Source: Diploscapter coronatus
Taxonomy: Eukaryota > Nematoda > Chromadorea > Rhabditida > Rhabditidae
Assembly: GCA_964036155.1 (NCBI GenBank)
Contig: OZ038422.1
Coordinates: 55,327,201-55,391,200 of the forward strand
Length of the DNA: 64,000 nt
Reading direction: 5' to 3'
Below are positions 46,923-60,200 of the stretch, piece after piece. Within the stretch, counting starts at the first letter, position 1, and each line of letters starts with the position of its first letter. The position numbers were made by a program, and so were the translations under genes. The notes under the pieces are model-generated. The model was given only the letters and a program-made list of their open reading frames with translations. It was not told the DNA's origin and searched no databases.

Positions 46923-49564
46923 CTATTGGATGCCATTGATCTCCAGATAGAAGCTGTCTCGATAGACCCTGCTGATGTTCAAGTGCCACACGTGATTCAG
47001 TGAGCGGATTTCGTACCTAAACAAAGAATTTCGAGCAACATGAGCAGCATTTGGATTTATTTCTGATTATGTAAATTCTCTATAATTTAACGAAAAAGTA
47101 GCCGCCAATGAAAAATAACAAATAAAAATTTTAAATCTCGGAAGCCAAAACAGAAAATATTTTATTTTTCATCATCGTCTTCTACTATCAGCTTGAAAAA
47201 ATAATTATATTTTTCTTTTGTAAAAGCGAAGTTAGTCGTATGAATCAGGATTCACACTATTAATAGTTACGAAATAAATTTCTGGATGAATAAGATTTCT
47301 AAAGAAATAACTAACCTTCTGTATTTGTAGGACACTGTCTTAAAGCTCCATTTGAGACCTTGCGTGGATTTTAACATTCGCTCGATTCCACTCCAGTTCC
47401 ACTTTTCGTTTTCAATTGGCACATCTTCGAATATCCATTTTTCCATTAAAGGAAGGATTCGCAGGAAATTCTGAATCGAAGTATTACGATTCTCAAATTA
47501 AGAGGACTAATTTTGCACTAAACCTTAAGAAATGTCTGGAAATGGATGTGTGATTCCCTGACGTACAACTTCCTGACTCCAGTCAAAGGGATTGTTGCAC
47601 ACCTCGTTGCATCCACTCCAAACACAATCCATTCCTGAGAATGGTCAATTGAGTGGGAGAAAGATATGGTGTAATAATACCGTATCTCGGAAATGTGGAA
47701 TTTGGAAGAGTTTTGTCATCAATGATTTCTCGCCAATGGTGATTTCGAAGGATTTAACGTCTAAAGAATAATTAATCTAGATATTCTTATTGTTAGAAAC
47801 GAAACTTCGCGAAGTATCACACGTATTTCTTAGACATACAGAAAATAAAAGATAAATCTTCATATCATACTTGAATGGAAACAGTAAAGATAACTTAGAA
47901 CAGAGTTTTCGGTAGATTACTGATCTCAGTCGCCATTCTGATTTCAATAATTGTTTAATTTATCTGCGTAAAACTTGTGTTAAGAAATACGATTGACACT
48001 TCCTAAGATTTCCTTGTATGAGAATATTTTCATTGGGTTTACTATTCAACGTGAATTACGCTCACTGTGAAGTGCCTTTTTGAGGTTTTATTTTTCGTCG
48101 GTATTGGAAGGAGGAAATCGCACGTATTTCCATAATATTGAAATAGTTTTGAGGAATAAGCCAAATTGATTACCTTTGTGCATGAACGGCGATGTCTCAC
48201 AACTCTCGATGTCATCCACATCGAAGTTCAGCTCGAAGTTGCTGATTGTCTTCTGCCTGACGGCTGCTCGAGAAGTGCTTAGCAAGTCGATCGCCTTCCA
48301 AAACTGCTCCCTGCTCATTCCAGGGAAATTCTCCTGAATAAAGCTACTTGTAGAAGATTACAAGAAATGACAAAAGTCACTGCAATAATATTAACTCGAA
48401 AAGTATTCAAAATGGATTTGAATTTTTCAAATGCTGATCCAAACATAATGAAAGTTGGTAGACCCACTGATTGATAAAAAATCTGAAAATAACGTCAAAC
48501 ATTTTTTTTCTTTTAGGAATTCACATATCACCCCGTTATAAGCTCATTTCGTGTTAATTTGTTGTCGTACCTGATATAATATTTTAACAATTTTAATTAA
48601 GCATACAAGTTTGAGTTCGTCGATGTCAGCTCGACTCAGCAGAAGTCTCAAATTGACTGGGGGCACTTCCTGTTCGCTGGCAGCCAGATTCGCCTTTTCC
48701 ACCGCAAACTTCTCCCAGTAAACGTGGCTGTTGACATCGGCTGTCGAAATGCCTGAAAGCTAATCTCATAAACATTATCTGAAGAGAAATCTTGATAAAA
48801 AAAAATGGATGGAAAAATTGATAAATAATCTGGTTGTGAAATTTTAGTTTCAAGGTAGAAAGACTTGCAGCGTCGATAATATCTGAGGAAGGCGTCGTAG
48901 ACGCGCTCATCCAATTCTCGATGCTGCTCAATTTCGTTTCCCTGACGAATGATGGTCGTCAGCAGAATTTTGACAGGAACAGCGCAGTAGAAGAACGTTC
49001 GGTATTTGTTCTGAAATGATGCCGCTTTTACTTATTATAAAATGGTGAAATCATAGAATATTATCACTGTTGAAATTGATCAAAATGAAGTATCATCTAA
49101 TTCTTCATTTGTTATTTTTTTTGCATACATTCATCAATTTCATGGATAGAATCGAGAATAAGTAGAAAATTTTCAGTTTGATCGCAAATAGTATCAATCA
49201 GACAATATCTATCAAGGCAGTTACTAAATGACAAAGCCCTATGGCTAGGGATAAGTAAGAAAGTTAGTGGGTGAAGAAATTGTGCAAGAAAGAAAAGTTC
49301 CGTTATAGTATTTGCCTGATATCAATTAACTGGATACTAGAAACAATTTAGCTTCTAAATTTATATAAAATTGAATAGTGAAACCTGTGTTTCCAGATCG
49401 ATTTCCATGGTTCTTATCTGTAGCCTCCCTCGCAGGGCCAGGGGCACATTCCTCCTCACGATCTGCATCAGCCTTCGATTCACCCAAGCCAGCCGCTCTG
49501 TCGACTCGAAAGGCAGGTATTCACACGTCATCACTATCAATTCTGCAGGCAAATAAGAAATCAT
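46923..49564 (-). CDS. F-box-like protein
   Basis: First exon (about 49384-49564) gives MISYLPAELIVMTCEYLPFE then STERLAWVNRRLMQIV, which fits an N-terminal F-box (LPxEL...VNRR). Further exons give RTFFYCAVPVKILLTTIIRQ, the helical DVNSHVYWEKFAVEKANLAA, ENFPGMSREQFWKAIDLLST, VKSFEITIGEKSLMTKLFQI, EWIVFGVDATRCATIPLTGV and NFLRILPLMEKWIFEDVPIE before YEIRSLNHVWHLNIS...EINGIQ*. F-box proteins bring substrates to SCF ubiquitin ligases through Skp1; the C-terminal part would bind substrate but matches no domain I can name. One intron appears to start with GC (about 48867-48868). Nematodes have large F-box families, so this may be lineage-specific. Confidence 0.65.
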
Positions 49565-50160
49565 CTAAATTTTGGGTTGAATAGGTGAAGGTAAACCGTA
49601 AGTCTAAAATAGCACTGCAGTAGGCACACTGAATCACTAAATTACGGTCATTTCATATTTTAAAGATCTTTATTTCTATGACCCTATTTTAAAACAAACG
49701 CGATAATACAAATTCTACTGACTATTTCGGAATGTGACAAATTCACCAGAACATCAATAAATTACCGAGATAAAATTTCATAAAACATAAAAGGAAATAA
49801 ATTAAAAACGGAGGCACCGCGAGTTTGCGTGAGGACTAGATCGAGCCTTTGTTCCCAACATTGAGTGAGATAGTAGGAACACATTTCTATGACTAAATTA
49901 GACAAAGTTCTTTGACAATCGATCATCTGAACAACAACCACGAGAAATTGACCTATCATGTGCAATAAAGTATAAATAATTGGTTCGATAAAATGTGAAA
50001 AGTACGAGTAAATCATGAAGTGGAATATCCTAAATTTGCGTGAATAAATAACCGTTTTGATGAAGTGTGACTTGGCAAATTGAGTTGAAGCCTTGAAAGA
50101 TACATGAAAAAGCGTGTAAAACGTTTGAACCTACAACAGTTTGGCCATCTCCCCCCTTTT
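49565..50160. other. Intergenic region between synaptojanin and F-box-like gene
   Basis: About 600 bp, AT-rich, no gene seen. A CTTTATTTC at about 49667-49676 supplies a minus-strand AATAAA for synaptojanin. An acceptor-like tract precedes the F-box-like ATG. Confidence 0.4.
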
Positions 50161-53100
50161 CTAACGCGGCAGCTGATATGCAGAAGGCCTGGGCGGAATG
50201 ATAGGCATCTGAGGCCGCTGTGGGGGGACTGGGGGAGGGGGACCGCGAATGGGAATCTGAGGAGGGACAGGAGCGGGACAAGGCGGTTGGGTGGACGACA
50301 TCTGAGAGAATGCAGAAGGAACTGCAGGCAGAGGAGGAGCAGGGCGAGTCGGAAATGACGAGTTGCGAGGCATTGTGGGGGGTCTGAAATGACTTGATTG
50401 ACATTTGATAATTCATAGATATCATGTGAAAAACAGTATATTTTCGAATAAAGATTGCTATTATTTTGAACTTCGTCACTAATGTTATTTGAACTCGAAA
50501 CAAGTTTCAAAATAATGACATTCTATCGACTTTTTAGAACGAAAAAGCGGGATAGAGAATGAAAATCTTTACTTTCTGAACATCTATGTTCAACAGAAAA
50601 TTTCGAAAAGGAAAAATTAAAAACTCACGGTGCTTGTGGATTTCCGTTTCCATTCTCAGGCCAGTCCAGAGGAGCCAAAGAGACAGGAGTGGAGCCGCGA
50701 GATGAAGACCGTTCGGGAGGGAGGACGGGAAGAGAAGGGACTGAGGGAACAGAAGGAATGGGAGAGGAGGACAGTGGCAGATTCGACATGCGCATTGATA
50801 CTTCGTCCTCGTCGTCTGAAGATTGTGATAAGAGTGAAAAATTTAGAATATCATTTGGAAGAAAACACACTTGATTTTCTTTTAAATTTATATGCGCTCT
50901 GGTCTTGTCCGTTAACGGCAGCTATTTTTTTCTACATTCCTATTTGCTTCACACTATTTCTAGCAAGTAGGAAGAAATCGAGAAGGTAAAATCGGTTTTA
51001 GTAGTAGTTACAAGACAGCAATGATAGATAATTTTGAACATCAATAAACTTTGATATCTAGAAAAGATCGAAGTGAAATTTGTAAATAGTTTGCAATTTG
51101 TAGAATAAAAGCCCTACCATCAAACTCGAAAGCGGCCGTCTGATCACTTTTGCTGGTGCAATTGACGATCTGATCGGCTTCGTCTTCCAGGTCTTTAACA
51201 GAGAGAGGCGGTTTGAGGGCATAGGCCCAGTCGGGAGACTTGAGTCGCACGTGCAACTTTTCGTTGCCTGAAATTAAATCAAATCTGGTTGTGTTGGCAA
51301 TTTTAAACTATCATACCTATAGTGAGTCCATCGATGCTGAGCACAGCCAGAGCGCACTCTCCCGAATTCACAATCAGCCACAACTCGCCTTCTTCGTATC
51401 TGAAAATATGACAATCGTTTTTTTTTTTATAAATAAAGAAATATTTTCTTACTTGCTAAGCAGCAACCGAATATGCAACTCGTTGAGTTGTTTGAGAATT
51501 TCCCCAAATAGTGTGTGTGGAAAGGCTTTCCTGCCCTCGATACTCACTATCAGAGTCGCATCTGGAGGACCCATGCAACTAAAATCGAAAAGAGGAATGA
51601 TTGAGAATATTGAGGGGAGAGCACTCACGAAATGACATCTTCCAACAGGTTGAGGCATTTGGAAGTGTCGATTTTGTTGAGATTGACGGAGAAAAGAGCG
51701 CCGACGGGACGATGGTCGGATGTCTTCAATTCGGATCGATAGTATCTAAAATAATATTTGAGTTTGAATAGGTGAATATTTCGATGAACTAGTTTTGAAC
51801 AAATCATGGCTATGAACAAAAAACTTCGAAATCTGTACTGAATTACGAAAATGTAGTACTAATTTGAGAAAGAATAACTAGGAATAAATTCCAACAGACC
51901 TGATAAGCTTGGTCTGTTCATTGGGCCGTCTCTGTTCCCTCCAGAGGATTCTGTCAGTCCAGGCTGGAGTTCTGCACTTCTCGCTCGTGTCGTAATCATC
52001 ACTGAATGTGTCGTACTTGTACGTCGGTGCAAATGTTAGTGGACCTTCTTCGAAGCCCGGGAAAATCTAAACAAGACAGGTTTAAATCGATTATTTATTG
52101 CTTCTTCAAATATTCGCCATTTTGATAGAATAATAGAACTGATCTATAGAATTTAGTAAGAAATAAAATAATACATTTCATGATTGACAGCAATAAACTA
52201 ACCAAATTCTGAGCTTTCTGCTGTCCTAACTGATCGTGTGGAACGATTCTGTCGAGTTGTCCAGTTCGCACTGCCTCTTTCACTTCATCTCCGCTCAAAT
52301 TGATTCTAAACATGATTTTTTTTAAATGAGTATTTTACATTTCCCTACCTATAGTTGAAATCGCCCATCCAAATGATAACGTCATGGGCAGGAATGTCCT
52401 TTCCTTGAGGGAAACGAATTTTCCTTACGGCTGTTTGGAAGTCGTCATTTCTATCACGAATCTGGAAAATTGAAAATAAACCTTTTTATTTGAAATAAAA
52501 ATGACCTCATTTTGTCCAGCAGCGAAATGTGAGCAGACGAAGCAGATGCTTGTTGAATGAACCACAATGCGAAATGCGACTGAGCCCTGGAATCAAAAGA
52601 ATTCAAACACTGCATAACGAAAGAAATTGACTATTTTCTCTATGTAACAAGTAATCATTTTTACGCATGTGAATTATAGATAAATAATAGCATTTTTAGA
52701 GGACCTACTTTATTTCCCGTAGCCCCGCCCATTCCAGTCTTGACAGAGCAGACAGCGAAGTCCTTCATGAATGGAGCCAAGTGAGGTCGCATGAACAGGA
52801 ACAGACAGACACCAACCTGAAAATAACCAAGCAGCTATTTTGTTTTCCGTCAACCATTTGCTTCATACTAATTGTTCGCTGCCCAGAAAAATGTAGTCCG
52901 CTTTCTCTGCCAAAGTCCTCCGAATCGAGTCGCACCACAGACGCTGATTTGTCGTGCTAAATTCAATTATTTTGTCGGGCTAAAAATGGACATGAAAATT
53001 GGTAAAACTCAATTGTCAATGTGTATATTTGAATCAAAGTTGGGGAAGTGAATGAATAAAACGCATGAATTAATTATAAGAAAAATCATTACAAATTTTT

Positions 53101-56100
53101 ACCTGGCTTTGACCATATTGCTGGCATTCAAATCGACGAGCTCTTCCACTCCAATCGCAACGATGTCTGGCGTCTCATCCGTCGTGTCTAGAGATACTGA
53201 AATCGAAAAAATTAGAAGAATGGTTCAGATAAGAATTTACGGTAAAACGACCATTTAGTTGACTATTCATTTGAAAATATGGCTCACCAAGTCTCGTGTT
53301 TGGGAAAATCCAGTCAGAGAGACTCGCCTCGCCTCTGAAAGCAATGTTGTGGATGTTCTTTCCTCCATTCACATTCCAAGTTCCTAAACATTCTTATTTA
53401 GAGTACTTCAAGGAGGAAAATGTACCTGCGAAAACTTTGATCGGGTTTGGCTGAGTGATTTCTCTCGTTCTTTCCACAAGTCTGTCCACTGCTTCTGGAT
53501 ATTCTGCAATAGAATAAAATAAGTTACTATGAACAATATCAAACTCTAAACAAGAACAAGATTAAAAACGCTAAGCTTTCTTTTAATTTCGCATGATTTT
53601 GTGCAGAAATTGTATAAATTTCATATGCATCACTTCACATTACATCACAACATTATTCTTACCGTAAATGTAATAACTGGCTAAATTTCAAAATGATAAA
53701 ACTAATAAATTGTTGGCATGGGTTCTTTAAAATCTAACCTTGGACGAGAGGAGGGGGCAGCAGATTGACTGCTCTGTCGTAGAGACGAGTGTCCGCACAG
53801 ATTCCGGAAAGGAGTAAGTCGAACGATTCCTGAAAGGAAAAAGAAGTTATTATTCTTTGAGGAAAAATTTACCTGTTTCGAACTGTCGAGCAAATTATTC
53901 TGGATAGTCCTTGCAATCGATCGAGATGCATCTTTTATCTGCAAATCCCAACATTATTTTTTTTTTCTAAAAGTAAAACTAAATTGCCTTATTCTTTCCA
54001 TCGAGTGCTCCAGTTCCCGCATAAATCGTGCTGCACTGATCTCCATTCTTCACCCACAGATCCTTGAAGATTTCCTCGATTCGCTGGTCGATGCTTTTCC
54101 CTGTCGAATTCAGGCTGAGTGCTGCCACTTGCTGCTTGATCATCTGGAAATCAAATAGTTTATGATCGAATTCATCTGAAACGATTTGGAGAGGCTTAGG
54201 CATTGATTTCGAAAACTTCTAAATTCAATTTTCGGCTTCGTCTTTAGACCAGAATTATTTGGCTCGATTTTTCAAATTCTTGCTTTTGTTCAATCCTAAT
54301 TTATAGACATTTGAAAATCTTATGGAATTTCTCAATAAAGATCATTTTCAATACTGTCAAAATATTACTGTCTTCCTCTACTTTTATAATTAATTTCATA
54401 CCATCAATCCGACAACAGTCTCCACCGAATTGGTCCTATCGAGGCAGTCTAGGCAGTTGACTCGAAGCACTCCCTTCTGCTGCTGCTTTACTTGATTGTC
54501 GATCGAAACAAAGAAGGAGTATTTCTCGAGAAGTGGAGTCAGTTTTCCAATCAGAGTCCGGATATTGTCTTTCGAAGATCTGGAATTGAAAACAAAAGTA
54601 ATTTGCTATTTTGCATTCAAGTTACCTCATCTGTGAGTGATAATCGAAATCGATGAATTCAACGCTGTTGGCAAATTGGGAGTTCTTGTGGGCTGTCTGA
54701 AAAGAAAAGAATAGATTCGAAAATGAAAGTCCAATTCGAACCCTGAATGCATCAGCCACAATTCGCTCTCCTTCCTTCAGCCCAAGCAGGTTTACAATCG
54801 CCGCATTCTCGTATTGCTCACGAAGTTGGGAGAGATGCCTGAAATTATTCATAACTCTTCTAAGTTGGTACAAGTTGTAAACGACACTTAAAATGGCAGA
54901 ATGGGTCAATTTTATAAGTTTAGCTTCTTCGTAATCTTACAAGTGACGCTAACAAACTATGGTAACTCATACGTTATCTTGCATTCCAACATCAGTTTTA
55001 TTATAACATCACCGTATGTCACTTTCAGAAGACAGCTTCATAGCATGAAATATTATTTTTAGAAACCATTAGTTATATTAGTTATAGAAATTACTAACGC
55101 AAACAAGTTTTTCTTGTTTTCTAATAAATCTAAAACTATACCTGTGATAGGCAGGTGCGCTCGTTTCGAATGCACGGAGTTTGACTTTGTGGGAACCGAC
55201 TTGGACTCCTGGTTGCTCCCAGAATAAGGGAATAGAGCCGCGGACTTGCAGCAGAGAGCACTCGCCTTCATCGAATACCATCAACTGAAAGAAAAAAAGA
55301 AGAATAAGAAAAATATCCAGAATAAATAAATTCTGTGCCTGTTCAGTTTCCACGAAATTAGCAACTTTTCCCAGATAGTTTGCTCCTCGGACATTGAATC
55401 GAGTCCCCACTCGTTCACAGCTCAGTCGAGAGAGCAGAGCCACCTTGCCTGTCTTCGCGCCTGCATAGACCACTCGGATCAGGACGCTTCTGAATCAGGT
55501 AAAATTAAATTTAAAAAAGACGAGCAATTATTAACCCGGCGATGCACTTCAATGCCCATTGCGCTGTTTCGACCCCATATTTCTCCAACGGATAGTGCAA
55601 AGTGCGATTCCTGAGAAATGAACTTGATGATAGCTGAAGGCGATTCAACTCTAACGAACCAGAAGAAGCGAATATCGCTGCCTTTCTGATTGTGTCGATG
55701 CTGTGCAGAACGAGTCAGATCGTAGGCTGGGTTCGAGGAGAAATAGAACATTCCGGATGACAGCAGACGTTGGATCTGGAAAATCCGTAAATTAGCCCCA
55801 GATACATAAAAAAAAATAACGCAAAAAGAGAATAAAAATGTAAGAGCATATTTTCAAAACGAAAACTCACATCCGAAATTCTTGGGTCGGAATCTTCTGC
55901 ACTCGCATTGTTCATCAACGAAATGCATTCGCAGTTTGTCACCTGAAAGAAAAGAGACTTCCATCGAATCAAATTTTGCCTTCGTGTTATTCAAAATAAC
56001 TGAATGTAGTAAATTTCAGCAAAGTCGAAGTTGATGTTTGACGAGAATTTATCCGTATTTAAAATGAGAAAATGCCAAAAATAAGATGATTGGAGTCGCG

Positions 56101-56524
56101 ACAATTAATTTGCTTTGCCTCGATAAAATGAATAAAAATATTACCTTCAAAATATCAGATGAATAGATTTGTCCCACCGATAGCACACCAGTCACGACGA
56201 TAAGGAAGTGCTCCTCTGGAAATAAGTCTTCATCTTCTTCCCCTTCCAAACTATCCCATACCCTTGCTAATCCTCAGCACCCCCAACAATCCATAAGAAT
56301 CCAGTATTTTCGTATAAAGGCGTTTCTCCACTTCTGTTGCGTCAGAGTCTCAAATTTCAAAGGATAAAATAAAATAGCGATGATAAATAAACAGCCCTAC
56401 CCAAAGTGGTGATAGCTCCATTCTGCAGCAGGAGAGACCCATCGACTCCGTTCTTCTCGACCAGCACAGAGGGAGGCAGTCTCTGGTCTGTTCTGCGCCA
56501 AACTCGGCAGCCGCGCACAGACAT
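50161..56524 (-). CDS. unc-26: Synaptojanin (Sac1 + inositol 5-phosphatase + proline-rich tail)
   Basis: About 29 exons. It starts [20 protein letters not shown], the usual N-terminus. The Sac domain includes [52 protein letters not shown] and the catalytic [10 protein letters not shown] (CX5R intact), then [20 protein letters not shown]. The 5-phosphatase follows: [49 protein letters not shown] and SDHRPV, all intact. The end is proline-rich ([19 protein letters not shown]) with stop at 50161. Synaptojanin removes phosphates from PI(4,5)P2 to shed clathrin coats during synaptic vesicle recycling; the tail would bind endophilin and amphiphysin SH3 domains. Two introns begin with GC (near 55338 and 53987); the second would otherwise bring an in-frame stop. 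Confidence 0.95.
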
Positions 56525-57271
56525 TCCCGCAGATGTCTGTCTGCCGGACTGCAAGCGCTGCAATTCGTGAATGAGCCATCATTGCCTGATTGCTTGTTCT
56601 CTGACTTCCCTCTCCTCTCACCCTCTCTTCCCTCCCTCTAGATATCAAATGTCAGCTGAATAAGCTAAACGTTCAAATTTTCACGAAAGCAACGTAAAAA
56701 TTTGCGTTTCAAAGATGAGGAAAGGAATAATTCCAAAAATGCTCAGAATGCAAGATTCCAAGGGTGGAAGGGGGATTGCCAAAAGCTGAAAGAGGGGAAA
56801 TCGCAGAAGAGGAAAAAAGGGAAGGGAGAAAAATGGACTGAAGGAATATGTTATGCCTACCTCCCTTCCCTCTCCCTCTACTCGTCAGACTTTCACTCTC
56901 CTTCCCTTCTCTTTCATCTCCTCCTCCTTCTTCAGTTCTTCACCCAAGCAGGGCATCTCTGCATCGATTCTCGCTTCAGGCAGCCAGATGCAAAGGAAGC
57001 TGAAGAAGGCAGAAAAAGAAGAGAGAGAAAGATGTTAGCTGAGACTAAATAACCCAAACGGCTAAACACATTACAATAGTACAAAGCAACGAATAATGGA
57101 TCCAGATAATCGCATGTAGACTGATCAACTACTTTACTTCATGGAATACTAAGAAAGTAGTAGGACAATTTATTGAACCATTCAAATAACAACGAAACTT
57201 ATATCTTCAAAAATATAAAACCCGTCAATAAAAAGATCATCTTCAATTCTATGCAACTTCGTCCATTCCTC
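56525..57271. other. Intergenic region between CPSF3 and synaptojanin
   Basis: About 750 bp. TTTATT at about 57169-57174 gives a minus-strand AATAAA 100 bases after the CPSF3 stop. A pyrimidine-rich patch occupies about 56850-56950. Open frames here follow the composition bias. The synaptojanin promoter or trans-splice site should lie in the last part. Confidence 0.45.
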
Positions 57272-60200
57272 TCATTCGTGTTGGTCTTCTGCTTTCGGAT
57301 CAATCAGCGGCTTGATCTTGTTCAATTTTGTTGAAACCTGCAGAAACTAGCTTGAATGGAAAGGAGTGAGATGAGCCTACCGAATTGAGGAGATGGGCGA
57401 GAGAGACGTCCTCTCCGCGGACCTTGCCCTTCTCGCTCACACTCAGCTGCTTCCCCTCTATATTCACTGTCAATTCTGAGGAATTCGGATTCTTCTCCAC
57501 TGTCACGTCGTCACCGCTTATCTGAATGAAAAGTTCTTTTCTATCCATAAAGAAAAGTGCATTCTTCTGGAAAAAGATTAATTGCAAAATGAATAGTGTT
57601 CTTTGTGTTTTCAGGTGTGATGATCATTTATTCTAGAAAAGCCAAAATATGACTTGCGCGTAAAATTGTAGACAGAGAGATAAAATTCATTTCGACCATG
57701 GAATTAGCATGAATTTTTATCGGCTCATATTTTTTATCCTTGCCATTAAAAACCTACCTCTTTGACAGTGGTTTCGAGCAAATCGGCAAAACTTCCTTTC
57801 GACTTTGGAATGTCTGGAATTAAGAATTGAATAAGCGATCTCTTTCAAAAATAACTCTTTACATTTGTCAGGAGTCGGATTGGACTCGGCATGGAGAATT
57901 GCAGCTGCACAGGCATCTGTCAGCATGTCCGCGACTGGAGTCGATTCCCATTCCAGAACGACCACGTTGGCTTTCGAACACAGATGAACCAGCACTGCTG
58001 CCTGAAGAAACTATGTATTGAAAATAGAGATTGAAATAAAGTTGAAAAATTTCGATACTAAATGACAACATAGCAACTCATAGTTCGGACAAATGATTGA
58101 TGAAGATCAACTGAGAAAAGAACATAACGTTATTTTATATGAGCCGTACCGTATAAGATAAAATGTAACAAGGAAAATTTCAAAGCTTACATTGAACATG
58201 GAGATGGTGTGAGTGGGTCCAGAATTGTCTTCAGGCTTCAGTTCAGCAATCAGCTTGGCTTCTGAATCCAATTGAGACAGATTGAAGAAGAGCCAGTTGT
58301 AAGAAGCCGAGTAGAACAGGGACTGTTTCTGGGTGAGTTTCGAGGACTGCAGGGAGGTGTAGGCTGGAATTAGAGAAATAGCGAAAAGGTATAAATAAGT
58401 TGCTATCATACCGCTCAAATCTCCAGGATTCAAAATATGAAAGTTGAAGTTGCGTTTCACCAGAATTCCACTCACAATCTCGTTTTCCTGAAAAAATATT
58501 CAAAGATAAGAAACATTTTGATTTTTTCTTACATTGGGTCTTCTTTTCGCCATTTCTCCGACCACTTTCGCCGTCTTTTCGCCTCGGAAATGCAGCTGGA
58601 TTGTCTCGGTGTTGCGAGGATTGTGGATCTGAAACTTATTTTCCCTTTCATAATGAAACTTAACTCTCAATTTCCAACCTCAATAGGGATATTTTCATCC
58701 TCGAAGTTCCGTGCGATGCCTGCCTTCAATCGATTCATCTCGTGCATTTCTCCGTGTACCAGAATCTGAGATATTGCTGATTTTATTGCAGTTCAAGAAA
58801 TCTTCCTACCAAATGAGGAGGTCGCAATTTCTTCACGAATGCCAGAGTTTGCTGGTAGTCTGTGTGGGCGGAGAAGGAAATGTATGCTATCTAAAAGAAA
58901 ATGGTAGAAAAGTTGAAGATGAGTAAAACCCTAACATTTTCTGCTTTATAAAAAGTGTACGTTTATTTTGAAAAAAAAATAGCTCAAAATCAAAGTTGCA
59001 TTTACCTGCATTCTCATTGGCAATCTTTCTCCATTGATTGCCACAATTTCTTCAGGCTCAGAGAGAATGTGCTGAAAATAATGAAGAAAAATGATGAAAA
59101 GGAATAAAAGACAAGCTTTTTACCTTGGCGAGAGTTCCTTCGACACAGTATCCAGCAATGATGCACCCATTCTTCGAGTCTGTGCACCACTGTTCGAATA
59201 GCTCTCTGGACAGACCGTTTTGCAGCATGCCTGGACTCGCCAACACCACGCAAGGACCCACGTCTTCGAAATGAGCCATGCCCTGAAAGAAAATAAAGGA
59301 TTATTAAATTGAAAAAAAAATGTTCTAAACATTAGCTCTTCACATTTCTTTTAAAAGCGAATTTCTGAGAGAATCAAAATCTACAAAAAGGATTCGGAAC
59401 AAGGGTCCGCTGATCAGGCTGATTTTCGCATATTCTATACAGTTTTTCACGCTGATTCTCATGGTGATAATCGATTTTTGAAAAACAAACCACACCATGA
59501 GAATCAGCGCGAAAAACTATAGAATATGCGAAAATCAGTTCGATTTTGACCCTGTCAGACATTCAGATTTTATTTCTTCGAAAAAGGAGAAGTTTCAATT
59601 TAGTTTCCATTTTCTTGTCACCCCACACATAACTTAAATTTACGCTTTTTCTGCTTATTTTCCCGAAAAGAAAGTAGAATTTACGAAAGAATGGAGATGG
59701 TAGGAGGGTAATTACTGCAATCGGGTAGAAATAAAATTCAACATATCAACTAAAAAACTCGAACCTTCAAATTACTGATGTGCTTGAAGACGAAAGGATT
59801 GTTAACAGCGATTTGTTTCTGAATTCGCTCGTTCATTCCGCTCACAAATGTCTGATACACAGCCATGCAGCGTTTGGCCAGAGATGACGCATCTGGAAAG
59901 TAATAATGAGATGATTTGGCACGAAGAGTATGCTTGCTAATTTCATAAGCGAATGCATTATCTCGAAAGGCACACTAAAATCAACCAAGATGTCCGAGTG
60001 AAGATAAACTGAGAAATAGCTTACAATAGACGGGAATGTCGTGCAATTCAGGATGAGCCTCCCAGTACTCGTCGAGAATGAGGAGCAGTTCCTGAGCTCT
60101 GCCCAGGGCGAATGCAGGGATGAGGCATCTGCCCCCTCTGCCCACGATGTCGTGCACTGTCTGGGTGAATCTCTTCTCCCTCTCCTCCCGGGGCTCGTGG

